A DNA stretch of 64,000 bases from a bacterium 1xD8-48 (GTDB lineage: Bacteria; Bacillota; Clostridia; Lachnospirales; Lachnospiraceae): assembly GCA_009917455.1 (NCBI GenBank), contig QZDS01000001.1:62001-126000 (forward strand). The letters are read 5' to 3'. Positions 25,251-33,392 of this stretch are shown here, one piece after another. Made by a program: the position numbers and the translations under genes. Every line of letters begins with the position of its first letter. Within the stretch, counting starts at the first letter, position 1. The notes below the pieces were generated by a model. That model worked only from the letters and a program-made list of their open reading frames with translations. It was not told the origin of the DNA and ran no database searches.

Positions 25251-27374
25251 TTATATCCATTCTCCAAAGCTTATATTTTTTTCACTTTCAAGCTGCGGAG
25301 AATAATGTATATTATAAAAATACTTCTTGAAATACTCGTCACTATCCATGATGTTATATAAAACCTGTGCAACATCATCCGATGGGATATTGTAAAGTTC
25401 CTTATACTTCTTAAATCTCATCGTATATTCTTTTACAAAGTCCAATATTCCCTGTTGGATTTCACTTACAGTCACATAATTATCAGGTATGACCTCACTA
25501 CCTTTCATCCTGATATTTTTATTTTTATCATAATAAAAATATTGAAACGAAGATGTTGGACTCATAGTCAGTAACTCATAATAAAAATTTGTTTTTTCCT
25601 TATGCCTTTGTAAAATACCATAATTTTTTTCTGCCGAGAATAAGTAACAGAATATTTTTCCTTTCCGAATTTGCGGAAGGTTAACAGGCTGCCTTCCACC
25701 AACCAAAAAATTGTTCACCTCAATATTGGGTGATATTTTCTTTATTACTCTTTCCAGAGTTGCTCCATTAACACCACGCCATCCAATATCAACTAAGGCT
25801 ATTTTCTTCTCTTTGTCTATAAGTGTGCTCAGGTATTTCTCATATATTTCATTTGATTCCTTGTATTCATCCACTACTTTTTTCATATTATTATTTAAAA
25901 AAACTTTATATTGTGAAAGAATAGCTGTATTTTGTTCTTTGGAAAGCATCATATCTTTGGATAAACTATATTTTTCAAGCTCACATATTAAATTTCCTAA
26001 TCCACATTGTTCCAACGCCTGCTCAATTGTTACAGGTCTTTTTTTTGTAATCATTCTATCTACTGCACATTCCATAAATATTTTTTTCCAAATATCGGCA
26101 GCTAATCGCATGGCACATGTTCTTGAAACTAAAATATAGTCGCTTTGAATGTCATCATATAAGAAATCCCAAGTCTGTTTTAATATATCTCCATCTCTTG
26201 ACATAAAAAGCACTTTATTAATTCCTTTATCAATGCATATATTATGAATATATGAACAATACCCAAGAGCCAAAATTCCCCCATAAATAAAACCATATTC
26301 ATAAGGAACGCTGAACCTGCTCTCGTTTGCGGCCAAATAATTGCCAACTATTCCCTTATACGCTGAACCTGCCATTGCTGACATATAATGTGGTCTATAT
26401 TTATTTGTCAATGCAATATTTTTTACGTAATGTATTGCCGTTATTCCTTTTTCCCTTGCCTTTAATATCACTCTCCAATTATCATCAATATGTGTAATCA
26501 TATCTTTGGGAACATCTGGATAATCATTTATAGCATATTCAAATAAATCCCCACTTTCTTTTGAACATTTTTTGTCGCATGATATATATAATTTTTCATA
26601 ACCACATATGTTATTTTTCATCAATATTTTTTCCATCATGCCCATTGGATAATACATATCAGAAATCAATATTACCGGAATATGATTATTTAAAAATGTA
26701 TCAAATATATATTTTTGATATTTATTAGGATAAATTAAGTCCATTTCCAGTCCAAACTCCATATTGACTCCAAAATTGATATCTAAATCTGTGTAAAAAT
26801 GTATCCTCTCATAAATATCGTAAATAGTTACTTCCCGGCTTCCAGTCATTTCCTCCTTCAAATCTCGTGCTTCTTTCTCACAGCGAATACGTAAATTATA
26901 AAAATCCATCTCTCCAAATTTTTCTCCTAGTATATAAAATAAATCTTTAGGGTCTGCAAATGGGCGAAGTAACAATGTATCAAATATATCAAATGATGCT
27001 AATCTGGTATTTCGCATGGAATACATAACTCTTGATAGTGAAGGTCTACAATTACTTTTTTTAATTTCATTACTTTCTGAACCAATAAATGCATTGGATA
27101 TATTACAGCTTATTCCCTCTATTTGTTTTTCTTTATCGTCATAAATTGTCTGCTTTTCTATTTCTTCAGCTTTGTTAAGTGGCTCGTCCCAGTATATATA
27201 CGGAGTATTTCCTCTTTTTACTCTATAAAACCAATTTAATTTTATGAGTAATTTAATATGCCTAAATCTATGTAAATAATGTTCCTGTATATGTTCACGT
27301 ACATATCTTTCATATTCATACCAGACGCGTCCGTTTTTTCTGACAAAAAAATCATATAATTTATCCTTAATCAT
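25251..27374 (-). CDS. COG5610-type HAD protein with C-terminal domain of unknown function
   Basis: This 707-residue paralogue of the gene at 12172-14256 has a HAD domain with LASFDIFDTLLLRPFADP (about residue 125), LISDMYYPM and THIDDNWRVILKAREKG. A C-terminal domain follows with KVLFMSRDGDILKQT, ILVSRTCAMR and ALVDIGWRGVN. The spacing of motifs matches the other copy closely, while codon use is much more AT-rich. It overlaps the neuA stop by eight bases. Its place between neuA and the sialyltransferase-like gene suggests a step in making or modifying the repeat unit, for example a phosphatase plus transferase. No reaction is established to my knowledge. Confidence 0.8.
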   Translation of the reverse strand: MIKDKLYDFFVRKNGRVWYEYERYVREHIQEHYLHRFRHIKLLIKLNWFYRVKRGNTPYIYWDEPLNKAEEIEKQTIYDDKEKQIEGISCNISNAFIGSESNEIKKSNCRPSLSRVMYSMRNTRLASFDIFDTLLLRPFADPKDLFYILGEKFGEMDFYNLRIRCEKEARDLKEEMTGSREVTIYDIYERIHFYTDLDINFGVNMEFGLEMDLIYPNKYQKYIFDTFLNNHIPVILISDMYYPMGMMEKILMKNNICGYEKLYISCDKKCSKESGDLFEYAINDYPDVPKDMITHIDDNWRVILKAREKGITAIHYVKNIALTNKYRPHYMSAMAGSAYKGIVGNYLAANESRFSVPYEYGFIYGGILALGYCSYIHNICIDKGINKVLFMSRDGDILKQTWDFLYDDIQSDYILVSRTCAMRLAADIWKKIFMECAVDRMITKKRPVTIEQALEQCGLGNLICELEKYSLSKDMMLSKEQNTAILSQYKVFLNNNMKKVVDEYKESNEIYEKYLSTLIDKEKKIALVDIGWRGVNGATLERVIKKISPNIEVNNFLVGGRQPVNLPQIRKGKIFCYLFSAEKNYGILQRHKEKTNFYYELLTMSPTSSFQYFYYDKNKNIRMKGSEVIPDNYVTVSEIQQGILDFVKEYTMRFKKYKELYNIPSDDVAQVLYNIMDSDEYFKKYFYNIHYSPQLESEKNISFGEWI

Positions 27375-28047
27375 TTAAAATAGCCTCTGCAACCTTTAAG
27401 TCAATAAATTCATTTATATCAATTCCCTCTGTCTCCGATATAATAAATCCGCCTGCCTTTTTTCCCAATACCGAGTGTGTCTCAAACAATGCATTTACAT
27501 TTGTAATATAATAGGCGCTGTTTTCCCTATATAACGGTTTTCGTTCCTGACGTCTTCTCGGTGCATCAGGATAAAGTCTTTCAAACTCTCCTCCCGCATC
27601 CAGTACCCAGAAATCAGTCCTATCCTCCGAAAACGACACCAATGCATCGTATTTTAACGCCACTTTTTCATATTCGTTTATAAAGGCTTCTAAGGTTTCC
27701 GCTTTACGCAATGGAGATGTCGGCTGAAGTGTAATAACTGCCTCATATTTTTTTCCTGTTTTTTTCTGCATTATATCTATTGCATGAATTAAAGTATCTT
27801 CAGTTGATGCTTTATCGCTCGCCAGTGCAGTTGGACGGTCTATCACAAAAACATTTTTATTATTGAGCGCCACTCTCCTTATATCCTCTGCATCGGTACT
27901 TACAACCACATCTACATCTTTCAAACATGCTTTTGTTATCATTTCCAAAGTGTACGACAACAACGGCTTACCATTAAGCGGATATATATTCTTTTTGGGT
28001 ATGCCTTTTGAGCCGCCTCTGGCTGGTATAACAATTAACTTATTCAC
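27367..28047 (-). CDS. neuA: CMP-N-acylneuraminate cytidylyltransferase
   Basis: This 226-residue enzyme activates a nonulosonic acid with CTP. The P-loop-like start VIPARGGSKGIPKKN, then VSTDAEDIRRVA, TLQPTSPLRKAE and GIDINEFIDLKVAE are hallmarks of the short CMP-sialic acid/CMP-legionaminic acid synthetases. It overlaps the CBS gene upstream (eight bases) and the COG5610 gene downstream (eight bases), so the three are coupled. The genes for legionaminic or pseudaminic precursors (4,6-dehydratase, aminotransferase) are not in the window, which favours N-acetylneuraminate as the sugar; precursor genes elsewhere cannot be excluded. Confidence 0.9.
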   Translation of the reverse strand: MNKLIVIPARGGSKGIPKKNIYPLNGKPLLSYTLEMITKACLKDVDVVVSTDAEDIRRVALNNKNVFVIDRPTALASDKASTEDTLIHAIDIMQKKTGKKYEAVITLQPTSPLRKAETLEAFINEYEKVALKYDALVSFSEDRTDFWVLDAGGEFERLYPDAPRRRQERKPLYRENSAYYITNVNALFETHSVLGKKAGGFIISETEGIDINEFIDLKVAEAILND

Positions 28048-28396
28048 TTACTTTTCCTCCAAGATAATCATAAATATCAGTCAATGTAATTACGCTTTCT
28101 AATTTAAAATTTTCTTTTACAACCGGCAGTAATGTAATTTTCTTTTTTCTAAATATTGTATAAGCTTTCTCCATATTCCTTTCGTTTAAATACAAAAAAC
28201 CCGGCTGAATAATACCTTCTACACGTGAATAAATATTTTTACCTGCACTAAGCGCTCTAATGATATCACCCTGACTTACAACACCGATTATTACATTAAC
28301 ATCATTTACTACTAAAGCAACCCTATCCTTTGAAGCATCAATCTTATCAATAGTTTCTTTGATTGTATATGTTTTTAAAACACAATGTTTATTCAT
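28040..28396 (-). CDS. Stand-alone CBS-pair protein in the nonulosonate operon
   Basis: This 118-residue protein consists only of two CBS motifs: RVALVVNDVNVIIGVVSQGD then IIRALSAG, and LPVVKENFKLESVITLTDIY then DYLGG. In legionaminic acid pathways (PtmE-type enzymes) a CBS pair is fused to a sugar-1-phosphate guanylyltransferase; here the transferase domain is missing and the CBS pair is a separate gene between neuC and neuA. It may bind adenine or cytidine nucleotides and regulate NeuA or NeuC (inference). Confidence 0.82.
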   Translation of the reverse strand: MNKHCVLKTYTIKETIDKIDASKDRVALVVNDVNVIIGVVSQGDIIRALSAGKNIYSRVEGIIQPGFLYLNERNMEKAYTIFRKKKITLLPVVKENFKLESVITLTDIYDYLGGKVSE

Positions 28397-28409
28397 ACAG
28401 CCTCCGTTT

Positions 28410-29552
28410 TTAATATGTAAGATTTTTTACTAACCATTTTTCATCAGCTTTTGTATTCATTAATAAATCCAAAATTCTCTCAGAAGAATGCCCATCTCCA
28501 TATGGATTTTTACATTTATTATTTAAATAATCTCTAAACTCAAAGGACATCGCTTTATTAATAGCTCCTATTATGTCATCAACTTTGAAATCTACATCAA
28601 TAACATTTATACCTCTAAATCTAAGACTTTGTCTTCTACCAATATTTACAGCTGGTACTTTAAATGTCGGAGCTTCTAATAATCCAGAACTGGAATTCCC
28701 TACAATGCACTTAGAATTTTTTAATAATCCCAAATAATCTTCTCTCTTTATATTTGAATAGAAATGATATTTTCCACATTTCAGATTGAGAATAGTGTCT
28801 TTCACCATATTGGAGCCTGCATCATTATTAGGTAAAATAACAATTTTTGTTTCTTGAAAATAGTTTAATGCATGAACAAAAATTTCTGCCTGTTCGCCGG
28901 CTTTAGCTGCTTCTTCCGTTACAGGATGCATTACCGCTAAAATATATCCATTCCTAAGGCTTACTGAAAACTTTTCTTCTAATTCATCAATTTCTGTAAA
29001 TTTATACTGTACCATTTCATCTATTTGCGGGGCACCGACGTTAAATACTCTAAATGGTTCTTCACCCAGCTTAATTAACCTCATAGCCGCATCATCGTTT
29101 GCTGCAAAATGCATGTGTACAAATTTCCCAATTGCATGCCTTGCCATACCATCTATATTCCCTGACAGCTCACCAGCCTGTATATGTGCTACAGGGGTGT
29201 ATGTATATGCCGCCGCTATAGCCCCCATTAATTGCTCCCCCCTGTCTCCTGCCAATAATATCCAATCTGGTTTTTCTACATCAATTATATCTGGCAAACT
29301 CAAAAGACATATCCCTAATGATTTTGCATGTGTATAATGATTATAACCATCTAACGACATATGTATCTTATAATCTATTTTAAATCCATCGTTTTCTATT
29401 TCTTTATAAGAACTTCCAAATGACTCCAAAAGATGCATATTCGTAACAATTAATACAATTTTGACATCCCCCCTTTTTCTGGCAAGTTTCATAATCGGCC
29501 TTATATATCCCCATTCGCCTCTGGAACCAGTAAGAACTACTATTTTTTTCAT
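28410..29552 (-). CDS. neuC: UDP-N-acetylglucosamine 2-epimerase (hydrolysing)
   Basis: This 380-residue enzyme is of the NeuC/NnaA type, turning UDP-GlcNAc into ManNAc and UDP. The motifs TGSRGEWGYIRPIMKLA, LLAGDRGEQLMGAIAAAY, HIQAGELSGNIDGMARHAIG and VGNSSSGLLEAP are those of the hydrolysing epimerases rather than WecB, which lacks the GDRGE pattern. It follows neuB by 25 bases. With NeuB and NeuA it gives a complete three-step path from UDP-GlcNAc to CMP-sialic acid in the cytoplasm, phosphoenolpyruvate being the other substrate. Confidence 0.92.
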   Translation of the reverse strand: MKKIVVLTGSRGEWGYIRPIMKLARKRGDVKIVLIVTNMHLLESFGSSYKEIENDGFKIDYKIHMSLDGYNHYTHAKSLGICLLSLPDIIDVEKPDWILLAGDRGEQLMGAIAAAYTYTPVAHIQAGELSGNIDGMARHAIGKFVHMHFAANDDAAMRLIKLGEEPFRVFNVGAPQIDEMVQYKFTEIDELEEKFSVSLRNGYILAVMHPVTEEAAKAGEQAEIFVHALNYFQETKIVILPNNDAGSNMVKDTILNLKCGKYHFYSNIKREDYLGLLKNSKCIVGNSSSGLLEAPTFKVPAVNIGRRQSLRFRGINVIDVDFKVDDIIGAINKAMSFEFRDYLNNKCKNPYGDGHSSERILDLLMNTKADEKWLVKNLTY

Positions 29553-29577
29553 GTTGCTTTGTCCTCTTTAGTATTTT

Positions 29578-30606
29578 TTATTCAAAATCAGAATATTTAA
29601 GTAATACATTCTCTTTAATATCACATACCGCTTTCTTGCCAAGCACTTCATTCATTTTATATGAAGGAATTCCGGTTCCCGGTCTTTTAGACCAAACCAT
29701 ATCTTCTTTAATCGTTTGTCCTTTCTTTATCGGACAACAAGATACAATGCTTCTAAATGCCCATTCTCGAATTACTTTTTCATTTTCATGCACAACCTTT
29801 TCTGACCCCAATGCGGCTTCTATTTTGCGAATCCCATCAACCAAGTTATGTAAATCATAAAAATCTATAGAAACGGTTTGATCTGGTCCTGGTGTCTGTT
29901 TCGACAAAATAACATGCTTTTCTATTAAAGCTGCTCCTAAAGTAACTGCTGCATAACATGTATACAAATCAGGTGTATGGTCAGAATGTCCTATAATAGC
30001 ATTCGGAAACCTTTCTCTCATTCTTCCGATAACATTCAAATTGACATCTTCATATTTAGGTGGATATTCTGATAGACAATTTGTAAACGCTATTGGTATT
30101 TTAAATGGAAGTAATTCTTCATATGTTCTTTGAATCTCATCTAATGTGGACATTCCCGTAGAAATAATCATCGGTTTTCCAATTTGCGCAATTTTTATCA
30201 ATGATGGAATATCGGTCATTTCACCAGAACCAATTTTAAATGCATCAACCCCTATTTCATTTAATTCATAAGCAGCTTTCAAGCTAAATGGAGTACATAA
30301 GTACTGAATACCTATTTTTCTACAAAACTTCATCAATTCTGCATGCTGTTCCAATGTCAAAGCATGCAATTTTAAAAAATCATATAATGGAATATCGAAA
30401 TTGGATGACATTGGAACATCCTTTAACATTTCCTCATCTGGTAAATGATGCTGAAATTTTATGCAGTCAGCACCGGCTAATTTTGCTTGCCGACACATCT
30501 CTTTTGCCACATCAACATTACCCATATGATTATCGCACCCTTCTGCGATAATATATACTGGATACCCTTCTCCAATTTTTCTTCCACCAATTTCAAATGT
30601 AAACAT
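29578..30606 (-). CDS. neuB: N-acetylneuraminate synthase
   Basis: This 342-residue enzyme condenses ManNAc with phosphoenolpyruvate. The TIM-barrel part (1-270) shows GADCIKFQHH, YLCTPFSLKAAYEL, FKIGSGEMTDIPSL, IISTGMSTLDEI, GHSDHTPD and EKHVILSKQTPGPDQTVS. The C-terminal SAF (antifreeze-like) domain begins FRSIVSCCPIKKGQTIKEDM and has KRPGTGIPS. The length is standard. GGGGAGGAAG gives a good ribosome site. It is the first AT-rich gene after the ABC exporter ATPase, so the junction near 30.63 kb marks a change in base composition. Confidence 0.94.
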   Translation of the reverse strand: MFTFEIGGRKIGEGYPVYIIAEGCDNHMGNVDVAKEMCRQAKLAGADCIKFQHHLPDEEMLKDVPMSSNFDIPLYDFLKLHALTLEQHAELMKFCRKIGIQYLCTPFSLKAAYELNEIGVDAFKIGSGEMTDIPSLIKIAQIGKPMIISTGMSTLDEIQRTYEELLPFKIPIAFTNCLSEYPPKYEDVNLNVIGRMRERFPNAIIGHSDHTPDLYTCYAAVTLGAALIEKHVILSKQTPGPDQTVSIDFYDLHNLVDGIRKIEAALGSEKVVHENEKVIREWAFRSIVSCCPIKKGQTIKEDMVWSKRPGTGIPSYKMNEVLGKKAVCDIKENVLLKYSDFE

Positions 30607-30657
30607 AGTAAATATCTTCCTCCCCTTCTCTTTTTTAGATTGTAGTTTCTCCTGTTC

Positions 30658-32601
30658 TCACCCAATCCACTCCAACACCTCTTCCTCCATCTCTTTCCCC
30701 TTCTCCATCAAAACCCTCTCCAAATCCCCGTCATACTTATCATACCTGTCGCAAATCTCCTTTGCATCCCCCATGGCGACCATATGTCCTTTTTCAATCC
30801 ATATAGCCATATCGCAGTTTTCCTTAATGGTTTTTGTGGCATGAGAAACCATGAGCACCGTAGAGCCCCCATGAATTAATTCTTTTATCTTTTTCAGGCT
30901 CTTTTTCTGGAAAAGCTGGTCTCCCACGCTCAAGACCTCGTCCAATATCAATATTTCCGGCGGCGGCCCCACCGTTGCAATGGCAAAGCCGAGGCGGCTC
31001 ACCATGCCGGAGGAATAATTCTTCACCTTTTCATTCATGAAGTCCGAAAGCTCTGCGAACTCCACAATCTCCTCATAGTGCTCGTCAATAAATTCCCGGT
31101 CATATCCGATGATTGCGCCGTTTAAATACACATTTTCCCTGCCTGTTAGTTCCACATCAAATCCGGTTCCCAGAGTCAGTATCTGTACCTTGTTTTTGTT
31201 GACCCGCATGATTCCGCCGGTGGGCGTAAGTGCGCCGGAAATGATTTTAAGAAGTGTGGATTTTCCCGCTCCGTTGGTTCCGATGATGCCTACGATACTT
31301 CCCTTACGGATGTCAAAAGAAATATCATTAAGTGCCCTGTATTTTTCTTTTATTCTCTGTCCTTTTATGGTCTGAATCGCCAGCTCCTTGATGGAGCTGT
31401 ACTCATTGACTGCTCTGTCAAAATCCATGCACACATGCAAAGCCTGTATGACAATGGGCGGTCTGTCCGATAATTCCGGACTTCTTACCTGTTTCCTGAA
31501 TTTGTCTGTCGCAAGGGGCTTTTCTTTTTTCAGCCTGCTTCTTCTGAATCTGACTACGAGAAGTATCGCTTCCGATACCGATAAGATGCAAATCAGTATC
31601 AGCATGACTTTCAATATAGTGTCGGCCAGCTGCCTTTTCCTCAAGGCTTTCTTTATCACAAGCTCCGAGTTATCCTGTTCGCCTTCTGCCGGTTCTCCCT
31701 CTCCGCCAGCAGCTCCGGTTATTCTTTCGGAATTGCTTTCCTTTCCTGCACTGGCTTTCCCGGAGGAACTGCCCAAGACCTCCTTATCATCGGCTATTTC
31801 CCCTAAAGATGTAGTTGCATCTGCTGCCTTGACACCGGCTGTTTCTCTTCCTTCCCCTGCCTCATTGATATCGCCCCCTGCTGCCCCCGAATCCATTCCC
31901 CTGTTCACCCGCAGGGTATACCGGGCTTTCATCCCATTACTGCTCACGGCTGTAATATATACAATGTTATCCCCCACCGACAGCGTGGTATCCGATATCT
32001 CCGTTTCCAGTCCGTTTTCTGCCTCCGCCGTGACGGGCAGCTTTTCCGTTTCGCCGGTGACGGAAATATCATAGAACAATTTTCCTGAATCAAATCCCTC
32101 TATCTGTACCCCGTCAATTAATATGCTTTTCAGCCTGCACTCATCCCTGACCGGAATTTCCACTTCCGCCCGTACAATGGTCTCCGCGCTGATTTCTCCT
32201 GATGGAGTCTTTCCTCCGGCTGCTGAGATTTCCACCACCGTATGGGTCGATACAAGGGGCGTAAAATGCAGAATCTGCTTAAAGGTTTTTTCCCAGCTTC
32301 CTGTCCGTTCCAGCAGGAACTCTCCATCGGAAAGTATGGTAACTCCCACATCCTCTGCACTGTTAAATTCCAGTACGTCCGGGTCGTATGTCACGGTAAG
32401 GCTGACCTCGCCGATTCTTTCCCCTTCCATGCTTTCCAGATACAGGCCGATATCAGAGCGTGTCCCCGCTTTCCAGGTGTATCCGCCTTCTGTGCCGAAA
32501 TAGGCTCTTGCGCCTTCGGCATATGCCGTTTCCGTTTTGCCGGTCCACAGCAAAATCCCTGTAAAAAGGAGCAGTATTCCTTTTATCCAACAGCGTTTCA
32601 T
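30658..32601 (-). CDS. Polysaccharide ABC exporter ATPase fused to a secreted cohesin-like/cadherin-like ectodomain
   Basis: The 647 residues have an unusual order: signal peptide (1-29, ending TETAYAEG), a cohesin-like beta domain (about 30-165, GEVSLTVTYDPDVLEFN), a cadherin-like beta-sandwich (about 168-245, LKSILIDGVQIEGF, then SVGDNIVYITAVSSNGMKA and YTLRVNR), a Gly/Glu/Ser-rich linker (245-320), one membrane helix (about 333-357, LKVMLILICILSVSEAILLV) with a basic RFRRSRLKKEK stop, and then a complete Wzt/TagH-type ATPase (about 385-625) with GTNGAGKST, NYSSGMVSRLGFAIA and ILILDEVLSVGD. Topology is N-out, C-in. TagH of Bacillus has an extra domain, but at its C-terminus. It probably energises export of the glycan with the permease just upstream; the ectodomain may hold the polymer or a wall protein (inference). 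Confidence 0.85.
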   Translation of the reverse strand: MKRCWIKGILLLFTGILLWTGKTETAYAEGARAYFGTEGGYTWKAGTRSDIGLYLESMEGERIGEVSLTVTYDPDVLEFNSAEDVGVTILSDGEFLLERTGSWEKTFKQILHFTPLVSTHTVVEISAAGGKTPSGEISAETIVRAEVEIPVRDECRLKSILIDGVQIEGFDSGKLFYDISVTGETEKLPVTAEAENGLETEISDTTLSVGDNIVYITAVSSNGMKARYTLRVNRGMDSGAAGGDINEAGEGRETAGVKAADATTSLGEIADDKEVLGSSSGKASAGKESNSERITGAAGGEGEPAEGEQDNSELVIKKALRKRQLADTILKVMLILICILSVSEAILLVVRFRRSRLKKEKPLATDKFRKQVRSPELSDRPPIVIQALHVCMDFDRAVNEYSSIKELAIQTIKGQRIKEKYRALNDISFDIRKGSIVGIIGTNGAGKSTLLKIISGALTPTGGIMRVNKNKVQILTLGTGFDVELTGRENVYLNGAIIGYDREFIDEHYEEIVEFAELSDFMNEKVKNYSSGMVSRLGFAIATVGPPPEILILDEVLSVGDQLFQKKSLKKIKELIHGGSTVLMVSHATKTIKENCDMAIWIEKGHMVAMGDAKEICDRYDKYDGDLERVLMEKGKEMEEEVLEWIG

Positions 32602-32612
32602 TCCTATCTCCT

Positions 32613-33392
32613 TTACAGCTTCTGCATAATCTTATTTTTGCTTTTCAGAAAAATAAGGCTTCCCGCCAGATACACAAGCAAACTCCAGATTATCATCTTA
32701 AAGACCGTCCTGCCCGGCGGCAGCGAGTTTTCCAGCACTACCCATCTCATGCTGTCAATAAAAAGATAAATCGGATTGTTTGCCACTACTGTAATCATCA
32801 CCTCCGGCAATCTGTTTACCGGGTAAAAAATGGCCGATAAGTACATCCACAAGGTCAGCAGGATTCCGTAAAGATGTCTGATATCTCCAAAAAATACGTA
32901 TCCCACGCTTAATGCATAGGATATCCCCATGGCAAAAAGCAGCTCGCACAGTACGATAAACGGAAGAATCAGCAGCGTTTCATTCAGGCGTATATGAAAG
33001 ACTAGCAGAATCGGCACAAATGCAATCAGCGAATAAATAAAATTTACAAACGCCGTATAAACTCTGGAAATTACAAACACCTGCATGGGTATTTTTACCT
33101 TAATCAGCATCTGCTTGTTATCCACCAGCGAAGTCATTGCCGTCTGTGTTGATGTGGTAAACAGCCCCCACAGCACGCTTCCGCATAGGTAATATACCGG
33201 AAAATTTTCAATAGAGCGTTTGAACATGGTTGAAAATATCATTGACAACACAATCATGTTAAGGAGGGGATTTAAGATTGACCACACCACGCCCAGCTTA
33301 CTTCTGGAGTATTTTCTTTTCAGTTCTCTGCCGGTTAATTCTCTGATTACAAACAGATATTGCCTGAACCGGCCTTTTCCACTTCGTTTCAT
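32613..33392 (-). CDS. ABC-2 type polysaccharide export permease
   Basis: This 259-residue membrane protein has six predicted helices. It opens RELTGRELKRKYSRSKLGVV then WSILNPLLNMIVLSMIFSTM, the signature of TagG/Wzm/KpsM permeases, and ends with a basic tail FLKSKNKIMQKL. The start codon overlaps the previous stop (TAATG). With the fused ATPase 11 bases downstream it makes a complete ABC exporter moving a lipid-linked glycan across the membrane. The pairing implies ABC-dependent rather than Wzx/Wzy synthesis, and no flippase or polymerase gene is present in the cluster. Confidence 0.92.
   Translation of the reverse strand: MKRSGKGRFRQYLFVIRELTGRELKRKYSRSKLGVVWSILNPLLNMIVLSMIFSTMFKRSIENFPVYYLCGSVLWGLFTTSTQTAMTSLVDNKQMLIKVKIPMQVFVISRVYTAFVNFIYSLIAFVPILLVFHIRLNETLLILPFIVLCELLFAMGISYALSVGYVFFGDIRHLYGILLTLWMYLSAIFYPVNRLPEVMITVVANNPIYLFIDSMRWVVLENSLPPGRTVFKMIIWSLLVYLAGSLIFLKSKNKIMQKL

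Noticed and set aside
16500-30606. Legionaminic or pseudaminic acid as the sugar
   Set aside because: The characteristic 4,6-dehydratase and aminotransferase genes are not seen, and NeuC is of the hydrolysing UDP-GlcNAc epimerase type. The case is not closed, since genes could lie elsewhere.
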